64,000 bases of DNA from Cryomorphaceae bacterium 1068 (GTDB taxonomy: Bacteria; Bacteroidota; Bacteroidia; Flavobacteriales_D; Cryomorphaceae), in the NCBI GenBank assembly GCA_027214385.1, contig JAPVXR010000001.1:1-64000 (forward strand), read 5' to 3'. Positions 1 to 8,253 of this stretch are shown one piece after another. Both the position numbers and the translations under genes were made by a program. The notes beneath the pieces were generated by a model that had not been told where the DNA came from, ran no database searches, and saw only the letters and a list, made by a program, of their open reading frames with translations. How positions within the stretch are numbered: the first letter of the stretch is position 1; each line of letters opens with the position of its first letter.

Positions 1-1
1 G

Positions 2-538
2 TACGCTTCTATGGCTTATTTTGAAATCTCTAAGAATGATGAGATGGCAGAAGATTATCCACGAGCCTTTAGAGATGCTATTAAATATGGTGGTAAGGCA
101 AGGAGATATGATAAAGAAAATGAATACATGCCTGATTTTGACCGATACTTAAGTGAGCTGAAGGCAGAGGTGATGCAAGAGGCTAAATTTTATTACGAAA
201 CGGAGAATTACCGAAAGAGCACGACCTTTGCTAAGAACGTTCAGCGACTTGATCCTAATGATGTGAGTGCCATATTGCTAAAGGCAACGGCAGAGTGGAG
301 GAGTAAGAATGTATACCAGGCAGAAACTACCATTGAAGAAGCAAAAGAAGCGCTTAAGGCTTTCACTCCTTCTTCGGTTTCCTCAGAAGGAAAGCCTGCT
401 TATCGATATGCCGTAATGGAGTTTGCCAAGCTTATGAAAGAAGAAGGCAGAAAAAGTGATGCTACGCCTTTCATAGATGCGATGGAGCCATTACTTGGAG
501 AAGACAAGGAGTTTGCAAATTTTGTGGCTTCGTATTAA
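2..538 (+). CDS. TPR-like hypothetical protein, 5'-truncated by the window edge
   Basis: The reading frame is open from base 2 (Tyr-Ala-Ser before the first Met at 11), so the gene very probably starts to the left of the window and only about 178 C-terminal residues are visible. The visible part is all-helical in character and contains a tetratricopeptide-like stretch around the segment ENYRKSTTFAKNVQRLDPND, followed by AILLKATAEWRSKN. Such repeats usually form protein-protein docking surfaces. No enzyme motif is seen. A specific function cannot be given. A weak hairpin with a T-run lies about 215 bases downstream, and no other gene follows on this strand until 1813. Confidence 0.7.
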   Translation, partial: YASMAYFEISKNDEMAEDYPRAFRDAIKYGGKARRYDKENEYMPDFDRYLSELKAEVMQEAKFYYETENYRKSTTFAKNVQRLDPNDVSAILLKATAEWRSKNVYQAETTIEEAKEALKAFTPSSVSSEGKPAYRYAVMEFAKLMKEEGRKSDATPFIDAMEPLLGEDKEFANFVASY

Positions 539-752
539 GAAATAGTTTATTGTGAAATTAAAGAGGATGATGACGGGAGCCGCTGTCCTTTTTTTACGAG
601 CAATTTTTCTTTAATGGATTGCGGGATAAAAACCTAATCGCAGTTTTCACATCGACTGTTTAAGGTTAGATCTGTAAAGTTCATTTTTCGAATGGGATTG
701 GTTTGGCTTTTCCCACCTAACCCATGCAGGGAATCAAACTCATGCCGCTTCT
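539..752. other. Intergenic stretch with no recognised gene
   Basis: No open frame with a convincing start, and no RNA gene, was recognised between the end of the TPR-like gene and the hairpins that flank tmRNA. Confidence 0.5.
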
Positions 753-772
753 ATCGCTTCGGCGATTTTTTA
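753..772 (+). terminator. Possible weak rightward terminator with TTCG loop
   Basis: ATCGC and GCGAT (753-757 and 762-766) pair around a TTCG tetraloop and are followed by a T-run. The stem is only 5 bp, so it is a weak candidate for ending transcription of the TPR-like gene. Confidence 0.35.
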
Positions 773-808
773 TTCAACCGCCTTGCCGCTTTCGGCCATT
801 CAGTTAAA

Positions 809-846
809 TAAAAAACCCTCTGAACGCATTTGCGTTCAGAGGGTTT
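809..846 (-). terminator. Rho-independent terminator of ssrA
   Basis: A perfect 16-bp inverted repeat (813-828 with 831-846) lies just past the 3' end of tmRNA. Read on the minus strand it is followed by TTTTTTATTT, the expected form of an intrinsic terminator. Confidence 0.85.
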
Positions 847-856
847 GATCATCAAG

Positions 857-1256
857 TGGAGCCGGAGGGATTCGAACCCTCGTCCAAGCATGGGACTATC
901 TAGCCTTCTACGTGTGTAGTCCAATATTATTTTTCGACGAAGAGCCGGCATCGAACAGCCTACTCAGCGCTTAGACCTAATTCAGCTTCGGGAGTGCATC
1001 AGGTCACTGCACCCCCTAGTCTTAAAGATTGATACCCAGATTTCAGCCTATATAAGACGGATAAGCTGAAGGGTACTCGTTCTGAGCTACTGTACTTCAC
1101 TTCAGAATTAAACTTTATAGTCTTAGACTATTAAGCTGCGAGAGCGTAATTGTTTTCGCCATTTATAGGCTTGGAAATTGATTTGTACGAGCAAACTTCC
1201 AACGCTCGACACGCTTACCAAACAACCAACTCATGTTGTCAAAACCGGTCGGCCCC
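857..1256 (-). ncRNA. ssrA: Transfer-messenger RNA (tmRNA)
   Basis: tmRNA rescues ribosomes stalled on broken mRNA: its alanyl-tRNA-like end enters the A site and its short reading frame adds a degradation tag. On the minus strand the RNA begins GGGGCCGACCGGTTTTGACA and ends in a T-arm (GGTTCGAATCC) followed by GGCTCCA. The first six bases pair with GGCTCC to form the acceptor stem, with a G-U at the third pair as in tRNA-Ala identity. The CCA end is not encoded. The length of 400 nt is normal for a one-piece tmRNA. A strong terminator follows directly. A frame on the same strand (751-951) crosses the tRNA-like end and is a shadow. Confidence 0.96.
1131..1160 (-). other. tmRNA tag reading frame (GENNYALAA)
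   Basis: Inside tmRNA the minus strand reads GGC GAA AAC AAT TAC GCT and then codons for L-A-A-stop, giving the tag GENNYALAA. The ALAA end is the usual signal for ClpXP-type proteases. The tag matches those known from Bacteroidota and supports the taxonomic call. Confidence 0.93.
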
Positions 1257-1348
1257 ATATTTCAAAGAATTACTTTGTTTAAGCAAAAACCATCCCAAAG
1301 GTTGATTTTATTGCGATCAGCAAAGGTATATGACATTTCGTCATTATC

Positions 1349-1633
1349 CTACCTTTTCTCGATACGTTCTATCTTGATTGGTCCAAGCTTAATTCGAACA
1401 CGTTTCACCTCTGCTTTCTCTTCAGGCTGTTCTTCATCGAATTGATCGCTCAGTCCGTCGTAAAGCTTTTTTCCCAAATATCCCGCAAATGCGAGCAGTC
1501 CATCAACCTCTTCCGTCGATTCTGTTACCTCTTGCTTAACGGGTATGGTATCCTTTTCAGCAAGGTTTTGCCCCTTGCTTAGCAAAGAGCAGAGCAGAGC
1601 GAAGCACAGAATAGTGAAGGTTCTCAAAAGCAT
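1349..1633 (-). CDS. Small exported hypothetical protein
   Basis: This encodes 94 aa. Residues 1-22 form a signal peptide (positive start, hydrophobic FTILCFALLCSLL, then SKGQ/N as a probable cleavage site). The mature part is acidic in the middle (DEEQPEEKAE) and basic at the end (KRVRIKLGPIKIERIEKR). No known domain is recognised. The coding character is convincing because of the signal peptide and the absence of a competing gene, but the function is unknown. It is transcribed toward ssrA, about 93 bases before the tmRNA 5' end, and lies divergent from the dehydrogenase gene that starts at 1813. Confidence 0.7.
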   Translation of the reverse strand: MLLRTFTILCFALLCSLLSKGQNLAEKDTIPVKQEVTESTEEVDGLLAFAGYLGKKLYDGLSDQFDEEQPEEKAEVKRVRIKLGPIKIERIEKR

Positions 1634-1761
1634 CTGATGGTGGAATTCAAAAGTTGGACGAATTACCGGATCAAAAGTTACTCTATTTTATGAAAGGTAT
1701 AAATTCATCTATAAGTTGTAGAGGGGAACGGTTAAGTTTTATCGACTATTTCAGAGGCTTT

Positions 1762-1789
1762 TTTGCCCGATGGGAAAAGCCTAAATTTG
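1762..1789 (+). promoter_or_regulatory. Bacteroidota-type promoter for the dehydrogenase gene
   Basis: TAAATTTG at 1782-1789 matches the TAnnTTTG -7 element exactly, and TTTG at 1762-1765 is a -33 candidate with a somewhat short 16-base spacer. Transcription would start near 1796, which supports the ATG at 1813 and not an upstream start. Confidence 0.6.
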
Positions 1790-1812
1790 CACCTCTCAAA
1801 AAATCGACCATT

Positions 1813-3027
1813 ATGACTAAAATCGGCATTATCAGAGAAGGAAAAACTCCACCGGACAAGAGGGTTCCGTTAACTCCTGCTCAGTGTAAGCTTTTAATGG
1901 AGAAGCATTCTGATATTGAGATTTTGGTAGAAACAAGTCCTATTCGCGCTTTTAAAGATGATGAATACAGAAGCGAGGGAATTGAAGTAGTGGAAGATTT
2001 GAGTGAGTGCTCAATTCTCCTTGGTGTAAAAGAGGTGCCATTCGATATGTTGATTCCCAATAGGACGTATTTCTTTTTCTCCCATACGTACAAGAAACAG
2101 CCATACAATCGAGATTTATTGAGAACGATATTGGATAAAAAAATCCGGTTAATTGACTACGAGGTATTGACTGATGAGAAAGGAAGACGACTGATCGGTT
2201 TCGGAAGATATGCGGGAATTGTTGGAGCGTACAATGCTCTCCTTGCTGCGGGTAAAAAATTTCAACGATATGACCTCAAGCCAGCATATGAATGTGAAGA
2301 CAGAAAAGAGGTAGAGCGCGAATTGAAAAAGATTGATCTTCCGAATGGGTTCAAAACAGTGATTACAGGAAAAGGTCGAGTGGCGGGCGGAGCAATGGAG
2401 ATTTTAGATTCTGCCGGGATTCGAAAGGTGTCGCCAAAAGCCTTTCTCGAGCAAACCTTTTCTGAGCCGGTATACACTCAACTGGGTGTGCAGGATTACA
2501 ATAAAACCAAAGACGGCTCAGAATTCAAAAAATCTGACTTTTACTCATTTCCCGAAAGATTTGATTCAGACTTCGCCAAATATTCAGAAGTAGCAGATAT
2601 GTATATATCTTGTCATTACTGGGACTCTAATGCCCCATTTATTTTTACACGCGAAGATGCTAAAGAAGACTCTTTCAATCTAAAGGTAGTAGCCGATATC
2701 AGTTGCGATATTGACGGACCAGTAGCAAGTACTTTAGAACCTTCAACCATAGCAGATCCGCTTTATGGCTATGATCCTTCAGAAGAAGAAGTAACTGATT
2801 TTATGGATGAGGCAGCCATAGGGGTAATGGCAGTCGATAATTTGCCCTGTGAGCTTCCGAAAGATGCTTCCGAAGATTTTGGACAAGAGCTGATCAACAA
2901 TATCTTTCCTGAATTATTGGAAAACAAGAATTCCTCTGTGATCAGAAGAGCAACTCAAACCAATTTGGAAGGAAGTCTGACCACTGAGTTCGAGTATCTA
3001 CAAGATTATGTCGAAGGGAAAGAGTGA
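1813..3027 (+). CDS. NAD(P)-dependent alanine/saccharopine dehydrogenase-family oxidoreductase
   Basis: This encodes 404 aa from the ATG at 1813. The frame is open from 1654, but the upstream part holds a promoter and lacks family similarity. The N-terminus (GIIREGKTPPDKRVPLTP) is the typical opening of the alanine dehydrogenase / transhydrogenase-alpha / LYS1 fold, with the substrate-site Arg and Lys. A second conserved block, GRYAGIVGAYNALLAAG, precedes a Rossmann motif, VITGKGRVAGGAMEIL. The overall form resembles lysine-forming saccharopine dehydrogenase more than classic alanine dehydrogenase, with a longer C-terminus (DISCDIDGPVASTLEPST). The true substrate cannot be settled from sequence. 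The gene stands alone and converges on rpe, with one base between the stop codons. Confidence 0.85.
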   Translation: MTKIGIIREGKTPPDKRVPLTPAQCKLLMEKHSDIEILVETSPIRAFKDDEYRSEGIEVVEDLSECSILLGVKEVPFDMLIPNRTYFFFSHTYKKQPYNRDLLRTILDKKIRLIDYEVLTDEKGRRLIGFGRYAGIVGAYNALLAAGKKFQRYDLKPAYECEDRKEVERELKKIDLPNGFKTVITGKGRVAGGAMEILDSAGIRKVSPKAFLEQTFSEPVYTQLGVQDYNKTKDGSEFKKSDFYSFPERFDSDFAKYSEVADMYISCHYWDSNAPFIFTREDAKEDSFNLKVVADISCDIDGPVASTLEPSTIADPLYGYDPSEEEVTDFMDEAAIGVMAVDNLPCELPKDASEDFGQELINNIFPELLENKNSSVIRRATQTNLEGSLTTEFEYLQDYVEGKE

Positions 3028-3028
3028 A

Positions 3029-3679
3029 TTAAACGTTTTTTAGATCGGAGATGGTCTGTGTTGGGTTATCTGATCCGAAAACGAAACTCCCGGCTACCAA
3101 TACATCTGCACCTGCTTCGATCAGCTTTGGCGCGTTGTCAAGATTCACGCCTCCATCAACTTCGATTTTAGCTTTCGATCCTGATTTTTCAATCAAGTTT
3201 CGGGTGCGTTCAATTTTGCGGTAGGTATTCTCTATAAATTTCTGCCCACCATATCCGGGATTTACAGACATGATCAAAACCAAATCAATGTCGGTAATGA
3301 TATCTTCGAGATCGTTGACCGCAGTGTGTGGATTGAGTGATACTCCTGCGCTCATTTCCTCTGCTTTGATGGCTTGAATGGTTCTGTGCAGGTGTGTACA
3401 AGCTTCCAAGTGAACAGTTAAGATATTGGCTCCGGCTTTCTTGAATTGGCTGATGTACTTGTCGGGATTGACGATCATCAAATGCACGTCCATTGGTTTG
3501 AGCGTGTGCTTATTGATCGCCTCCATTACAGGGAAACCGAAGGAAATATTTGGAACGAAGACTCCGTCCATCACATCAATGTGAAACCAGTCAGCCTCGC
3601 TCTCATTGAGCATTTCAATATCTGTTATGAGGTTGGCGAAATTTGCCGAAAGAACTGAAGGAGCTATCAAATGTCCCAT
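3029..3679 (-). CDS. rpe: Ribulose-phosphate 3-epimerase
   Basis: This TIM-barrel enzyme of 216 aa interconverts ribulose-5-phosphate and xylulose-5-phosphate in the pentose phosphate pathway. Family motifs are all present in order: APSVLSANFA, HIDVMDGVFVPNISFG (first catalytic Asp), DVHLMI, VNPGYGGQKF, EVDGGV (second catalytic Asp) and GADVLVAGSFVFG (phosphate binding). The length is normal. It lies downstream of rpoD, but a strong terminator separates the two, so it is probably transcribed on its own. Confidence 0.97.
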   Translation of the reverse strand: MGHLIAPSVLSANFANLITDIEMLNESEADWFHIDVMDGVFVPNISFGFPVMEAINKHTLKPMDVHLMIVNPDKYISQFKKAGANILTVHLEACTHLHRTIQAIKAEEMSAGVSLNPHTAVNDLEDIITDIDLVLIMSVNPGYGGQKFIENTYRKIERTRNLIEKSGSKAKIEVDGGVNLDNAPKLIEAGADVLVAGSFVFGSDNPTQTISDLKNV

Positions 3680-3699
3680 GCTGTTTTTTTTGCAAAGGA

Positions 3700-3727
3700 A
3701 ATAAAAAAGGGGGTGATGACACCCCCT
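3700..3727 (-). terminator. Intrinsic terminator of rpoD
   Basis: AGGGGGTG (3708-3715) pairs perfectly with CACCCCCT (3720-3727) around a 4-base loop. On the minus strand the stem is followed by TTTTTTATTT. It ends rpoD transcription just before rpe. Confidence 0.85.
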
Positions 3728-3750
3728 AATATTTGTTGTTTGATTGATTG

Positions 3751-4620
3751 CTATCCTAAGTATGAACGTAGCATTTGACTACGCGAATTGTGTTTGAGTC
3801 TTCTCAAACCTTTTTCTTTGATCTGTCTTACCCTTTCCCGAGTGAGATCAAACCGATGGCCTATTTCTTCCAGAGTTAGTGGATTCTCTCCTGTCAACCC
3901 GAAGTAGAGTCGAATTACATCCGCTTCTCTTGCTGTAAGGGTGTGAAGAGATCTTTCGATTTCCATTCCCAATGATTGCGAGATCAAATGATCGTCTGGT
4001 TTTGGATTGTCAGCGTCGTTATATACTTCGTACATATTTCCCGACGCATCATCATCAAATCCCAAAGGCGCATCCATACTGACCGCCTTATTGGCATTTT
4101 TCAAAGACTGCTGAACTTCTTCCAGAGTCATTTCCAGACATTCCGCAATTTCCTCACTCGTTGGGGGCCTTTCAAATTCTTGTTCCAACTTGGCAAAAGC
4201 CTTATTGATCTTGTTGACAGAACCTATTTTGTTCAATGGCAATCGAACAATTCTGGCCTGCTCGGCCAATGCTTGCAAGATTGATTGACGAATCCACCAT
4301 ACTGCGTATGAAATGAATTTGAATCCGCGAGTTTCGTCGAAGCGCTGAGCAGCTTTGATCAAACCGAGGTTGCCTTCATTGATCAAATCAGGAAGGGTTA
4401 AGCCTTGGTTTTGATATTGCTTCGAAACGGATACAACAAATCGCAAATTGGCCTTTGTTAGCCGTTCGAGTGCTTCGTGATCGCCCTTCTTTATTCGTCG
4501 TGCTAGTTCTACTTCCTCTTCAGCAGAGATCAGTTCTACACGGCCAATTTCTTGAAGGTATTTATCGAGAGAAGCGGTTTCGCGATTGGTGACTTGTTTC
4601 GTGATTTTAAGCTGTCTCAT
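3751..4620 (-). CDS. rpoD: Primary RNA polymerase sigma factor, Bacteroidota type
   Basis: This sigma-70 protein of 289 aa directs RNA polymerase to housekeeping promoters. It has region 1.2 (about residues 15-48), region 2 with the core-binding and -10-recognising helices ([20 protein letters not shown] and [15 protein letters not shown]), region 3, and region 4 with the helix-turn-helix [20 protein letters not shown] near the C-terminus. It lacks region 1.1 and the large non-conserved insert of proteobacterial RpoD, as is usual in Bacteroidota. This fits the TAnnTTTG promoters seen elsewhere in the window. The gene has its own terminator and a strongly structured leader region. Confidence 0.95.
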   Translation of the reverse strand: MRQLKITKQVTNRETASLDKYLQEIGRVELISAEEEVELARRIKKGDHEALERLTKANLRFVVSVSKQYQNQGLTLPDLINEGNLGLIKAAQRFDETRGFKFISYAVWWIRQSILQALAEQARIVRLPLNKIGSVNKINKAFAKLEQEFERPPTSEEIAECLEMTLEEVQQSLKNANKAVSMDAPLGFDDDASGNMYEVYNDADNPKPDDHLISQSLGMEIERSLHTLTAREADVIRLYFGLTGENPLTLEEIGHRFDLTRERVRQIKEKGLRRLKHNSRSQMLRSYLG

Positions 4621-4669
4621 GAAAGTGTTCTACAAGTGTTTTATCAAAAAAAATATCGTCTGATATAAC

Positions 4670-4711
4670 GACACCCGCCGATTTTTAGTTACAAAAAATC
4701 AAGCGGGTGTC
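4670..4711 (-). repeat. Long two-part hairpin between pnp and rpoD
   Basis: GACACCCGC (4670-4678) pairs with GCGGGTGTC (4703-4711), and inside it GATTTTT (4680-4686) pairs with AAAAATC (4694-4700), leaving a small bulge and a short loop. On the minus strand no T-run follows immediately, so it is not a standard terminator. It may be a pnp mRNA 3' end or part of the rpoD leader. Confidence 0.6.
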
Positions 4712-4776
4712 AGAACTTGTAGTCGTAAGTCGCTCTATTTCAGAGCACTTTCGGAGAAATCTTAAAAACTTCTCTT

Positions 4777-6918
4777 TTAATCGTTTCTTTCCGGTTTTTC
4801 GAGTAATACTTTTCGAGAAAGTTTGAGTTTACCTGTCTTAGGATCCTTTCCGGTCACTTTAAATTTGACCATTTCACCCTCTTTCAAGACGTCTTCCACT
4901 CTCTCTACCCTTCCCCATTCCAGTTCAGATATGTGAAGTAATCCATCCACTCCGGGAACCACCTCAACAAATGCCCCATAAGGCATGATGGTTTTCACCT
5001 TTCCTTCATATTCTTCTCCTACTTCTACGGTCGGAGGGAATGCGATATCTCTCACGCGCTTTTCAGCTGCATCGATATCTTCTTTATTGCTGGAAACGAT
5101 GTCAACCTTTCCTCCTTCAGGAATCTCTTCAAGAACGATTTCAGTGTTGGTTTGCTTCTGGATATCCTGAATGATTTTACCACCGGGTCCGATTACAGCA
5201 CCTATCATATCCTTAGGAATGATAAACGATATGATGCGAGGAGCATGTGGTTTATAATCAGCATTTGGAGTATCAATGGTTTTAAGCATTTCACCAAGAA
5301 TATGTGCACGTCCGTCGCGAGCTTGGTAAAGAGCATTTTTCAATATTTCGAAACTTAACCCTTCCACCTTTATGTCCATTTGACATGCGGTCAATCCTTT
5401 AGAAGTACCTGTTACCTTAAAGTCCATGTCTCCCAAGTGATCTTCGTCTCCGAGAATATCAGAAAGCACTGCGTACTTGTCGCTGTCAGGATCCGTGATC
5501 AATCCCATGGCGATACCCGATACGGGTGCTTTGATTTGAACTCCACCATCCATCAATGCCATGGTTCCTGCACAAACAGTTGCCATAGAAGATGAACCAT
5601 TTGATTCGAGGATATCACTTACCAAACGGATAGTGTATGGATTTTCAGGTGGCTTTGGAAGCATACCTTTAAGTGCGCGCAAGGCCAAGTTTCCGTGTCC
5701 GATCTCCCTTCTTGAAGTACCGCGAATTGGGTAAGCCTCTCCCGTAGAGAATGGTGGGAAATTGTAGTGAAGCAAGAAATTTTCAGTCCCTTTAATCAAG
5801 GCTCCGTCAATCATTTGCTCATCCATTTTCGAACCAAGTGTAAGCGTAGTCAAAGACTGAGTCTCACCTCTGGTAAAAAGAGAAGAACCGTGTGTTCCAG
5901 GTAGGCAGTCAACTTCCGACCAAATAGGACGAATGTCAGTAGTAGCCCTTCCATCCAATCGAATTCCTTCGTTGAGGACTAAGTCTCGGATGGCTTTCTT
6001 TTGGGCTTTTTTGAAGTATTTCTTAATCAATTCACTTTTTTCCTCAAGTTCTTCTTCAGAGAACTTTGAAGTGAATTCTTCTTTTACTTCAGAGAAGGCA
6101 GCGCTTCGGTCTTCTTTACCGAGTTGCTTTTTAGCTATATCGTAGCATCCTTGGTAGCAAGCATCCATTACCTGCTTAGCCAATTCTTCGTCATTTGTTT
6201 CATGGCTGTACTCACGTTTTGGCTCAGACTTGGCTACCATCGCGCCAAATTCCTTAAGGGCTTGACAGTGAACTTTGATAGCGGCATGAGCAGCTTCGAT
6301 AGCGCTCACCATTTCGTCTTCAGACACTTCGTCCATCTCACCCTCTACCATTACGATACTTGATTCAGTACCTGCAATGATCATATCCATATCACTTCCT
6401 TCAAGCTCTTCGAAAGTAGGGTTGATAATGAATTTTCCATCTTTTCTTCCTACGCGCACCTCAGAAACGGGGCCGTTGAATGGAATATCAGAAACTGCTA
6501 GTGCAGCTGATGCCGCTAAACAAGCCAGTGCATCAGGCATATGTTTTTGATCAGATGACATCAAAGCCAACATAATCTGAGTTTCTGAGTGGTAGTCGTC
6601 ATTAAACAACGGGCGCAACGCACGGTCTACAAGACGCATGGTTAAAATTTCATTGTTGCTCGGACGAGCCTCTCTTTTGAAGAATCCACCAGGGAATCTT
6701 CCCGTCGAGGCGTACTTCTCGCGGTAATCAATTGTAAGGGGAAGGAAGTCAATTCCTTGCTTTGCTTCTTTGTTGGAAACAACAGTGGCAAGGAGCATAG
6801 TATCTCCTACTCGTAGCATCACAGAGCCATCGGCTTGTTTTGCTAGTTTACCTGTTTCCAGAGTAATGGCCTTTCCATCACCAAGGTCAATCGTTTTACT
6901 TTTTAAGTCGTAATTCAT
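4777..6918 (-). CDS. pnp: Polyribonucleotide nucleotidyltransferase (PNPase)
   Basis: This 3'-to-5' phosphorolytic exoribonuclease acts in mRNA decay and forms a trimer with a central RNA channel. The 713 aa show the full layout: a first RNase PH domain (from about residue 10), a helical linker, a second catalytic RNase PH domain ([41 protein letters not shown] with the metal-binding Asp), a KH domain ([17 protein letters not shown], about 560-625) and a C-terminal S1 domain (about 635-705). The gene follows rpsO, as in many bacteria, with a hairpin between them. Confidence 0.98.
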   Translation of the reverse strand: MNYDLKSKTIDLGDGKAITLETGKLAKQADGSVMLRVGDTMLLATVVSNKEAKQGIDFLPLTIDYREKYASTGRFPGGFFKREARPSNNEILTMRLVDRALRPLFNDDYHSETQIMLALMSSDQKHMPDALACLAASAALAVSDIPFNGPVSEVRVGRKDGKFIINPTFEELEGSDMDMIIAGTESSIVMVEGEMDEVSEDEMVSAIEAAHAAIKVHCQALKEFGAMVAKSEPKREYSHETNDEELAKQVMDACYQGCYDIAKKQLGKEDRSAAFSEVKEEFTSKFSEEELEEKSELIKKYFKKAQKKAIRDLVLNEGIRLDGRATTDIRPIWSEVDCLPGTHGSSLFTRGETQSLTTLTLGSKMDEQMIDGALIKGTENFLLHYNFPPFSTGEAYPIRGTSRREIGHGNLALRALKGMLPKPPENPYTIRLVSDILESNGSSSMATVCAGTMALMDGGVQIKAPVSGIAMGLITDPDSDKYAVLSDILGDEDHLGDMDFKVTGTSKGLTACQMDIKVEGLSFEILKNALYQARDGRAHILGEMLKTIDTPNADYKPHAPRIISFIIPKDMIGAVIGPGGKIIQDIQKQTNTEIVLEEIPEGGKVDIVSSNKEDIDAAEKRVRDIAFPPTVEVGEEYEGKVKTIMPYGAFVEVVPGVDGLLHISELEWGRVERVEDVLKEGEMVKFKVTGKDPKTGKLKLSRKVLLEKPERND

Positions 6919-6945
6919 CTTTTGTTTGTGTGTATATATTTAAGC

Positions 6946-6983
6946 AAAAAGAGGCAATAGTCCCTTTGACATATTGCCTCTTT
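6946..6983 (-). terminator. rpsO-pnp intergenic hairpin/terminator
   Basis: AAAGAGGCAATA (6948-6959) pairs perfectly with TATTGCCTCTTT (6972-6983). On the minus strand the second arm runs into TTTTTGC. It probably ends part of the rpsO transcripts and may act as an RNA-processing site before pnp. Confidence 0.75.
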
Positions 6984-7014
6984 AAGTGTTTTATAATCGC
7001 TTCGTTAAGAACAA

Positions 7015-7284
7015 TTATTTTCGGATTCCAAGTTCCTTAATAATCGCACGGTAGCGAGTAATGTCTTTCTTGATTAGATAGTCAAGTAGGCTTCTTCTTT
7101 TTCCTACTAGCGCTACAAGAGCTCTTTCTGTATTGAAATCCTTTCGGTTTTTCTTCAAGTGCTCTGTTAGGTGATTAATTCGGTAAGTGAATAGAGCGAT
7201 CTGCCCTTCTGTTGAACCTGTATCAGATTCAGACTTACCGTGTTTTTTGAAGATTTCTGCCTTCTTTTCAGGTGCTAAATACAT
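7015..7284 (-). CDS. rpsO: 30S ribosomal protein S15
   Basis: This 89-aa small-subunit protein binds 16S rRNA early in assembly. The conserved core is clear: HGKSESDTGSTEGQIALFTYRI, LTEHLKKNRKDFNTERALV and VGKRRSLLDYL. The length is normal. It lies upstream of pnp with a terminator-like hairpin in between. A TATATTTG promoter element lies about 46 bases before its start. Confidence 0.98.
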   Translation of the reverse strand: MYLAPEKKAEIFKKHGKSESDTGSTEGQIALFTYRINHLTEHLKKNRKDFNTERALVALVGKRRSLLDYLIKKDITRYRAIIKELGIRK

Positions 7285-7329
7285 TCCTAAATTTCTTTAA
7301 ATGTTAGTTATGCGAATAAATTGCGGGTG

Positions 7330-7337
7330 CAAATATA
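7330..7337 (-). promoter_or_regulatory. -7 promoter element of rpsO
   Basis: The minus strand reads TATATTTG, an exact TAnnTTTG match, about 46 bases upstream of the rpsO start and next to the accD stop codon. No clear TTTG -33 element was found at the usual spacing. Confidence 0.5.
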
Positions 7338-7341
7338 GACT

Positions 7342-8205
7342 TTATTTTTGGCTTTCCTTCTGTTTCTCAAACATTGATAAGGTGAGCGATAACCTTTCTT
7401 TCAAGTTGTGTCGATGGATGATATAGTCCAGGAAGCCATGCTCTAAAAGGAATTCACTTCGTTGAAAACCTTCGGGGAGGTCCTTTCCGATGGTTTCTTT
7501 TACAACTCTTGGTCCCGCAAAGCCAATGAGAGCATTTGGTTCAGCAATGTTCAAGTCACCCAGCATGGCAAAACTAGCTGTGACTCCTCCTGTGGTTGGA
7601 TCCGTAAGTAAGGAAATATACGGTTGTTCTGCTTCACTAAGTAGGGTGAGCTTTGCAGAGGTTTTAGCCATTTGCATCAGTGAAAATCCTGCTTCCATCA
7701 TTCGGGCACCACCTGATTTTGAAATCAAGAGAAACGGACATTTTTTATCAATGGCTTTGTCAATGGCACGAGATATTTTCTCCCCCACGACTGAACCCAT
7801 TGAACCTCCGATGAAGGCAAAATCCATACAAGCAATCACCAAATCTCTTCCTTCAGACTTTCCATAAGCCGTTCTGATAGCATCTTTCAATCCCGTTTTC
7901 TTCTGCCCGGCCTTTATTCGATCAGGATACTTCTTGGTGTCTTGAAATTTCAGAGGATCTGCTGAAGACATGCTTCGATTGAATTCTGTGAACTTTCCAT
8001 GATCAAAGAGCAGAGCAAAATACTCGTTACTACCGATGCGATCGTGGTGATCACAATTGCTACACACGTAAGTGTTTTCAATGTGCTCATCCATGCTCAC
8101 CACAGTGCTACAATTGGGACATTTGTACCACAGACCTTCGGGGGTTTCCTTCTTGTCTTTGGTTGATGTCGTAATACCTTCTTTGATTCTTTTAAACCAA
8201 CCCAT
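7342..8205 (-). CDS. accD: Acetyl-CoA carboxylase carboxyltransferase subunit beta
   Basis: This 287-aa protein is the beta half of the carboxyltransferase that moves CO2 from biotin to acetyl-CoA, the committed step of fatty-acid synthesis; AccA is its partner and is not in this window. An N-terminal zinc ribbon is intact (CPNC at about residue 29 and CSNC about 19 residues later). The crotonase-like fold follows, with [17 protein letters not shown]-type sequence (here [18 protein letters not shown]) and [16 protein letters not shown]. The start at 8205 gives the normal length. A TAGTTTTG -7 element lies about 20 bases upstream. Confidence 0.97.
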   Translation of the reverse strand: MGWFKRIKEGITTSTKDKKETPEGLWYKCPNCSTVVSMDEHIENTYVCSNCDHHDRIGSNEYFALLFDHGKFTEFNRSMSSADPLKFQDTKKYPDRIKAGQKKTGLKDAIRTAYGKSEGRDLVIACMDFAFIGGSMGSVVGEKISRAIDKAIDKKCPFLLISKSGGARMMEAGFSLMQMAKTSAKLTLLSEAEQPYISLLTDPTTGGVTASFAMLGDLNIAEPNALIGFAGPRVVKETIGKDLPEGFQRSEFLLEHGFLDYIIHRHNLKERLSLTLSMFEKQKESQK

Positions 8206-8223
8206 GTTGTTCCAATCTTAGGA

Positions 8224-8231
8224 CAAAACTA
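8224..8231 (-). promoter_or_regulatory. -7 promoter element of accD
   Basis: TAGTTTTG on the minus strand fits TAnnTTTG and lies just upstream of the accD start, in the short gap after tamL. A TTTG candidate -33 lies 16 bases further up. Confidence 0.45.
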
Positions 8232-8253
8232 TAAAAAACTCGTTCGCCAAATA

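Noticed and set aside
751-951. 66-codon minus-strand frame
   Set aside because: It runs through the tmRNA terminator and tRNA-like end, so it is a shadow of ssrA.
1654-1812. N-terminal extension of the dehydrogenase gene
   Set aside because: The extension overlaps a consensus promoter and lacks family similarity; the start at 1813 gives the expected N-terminus.
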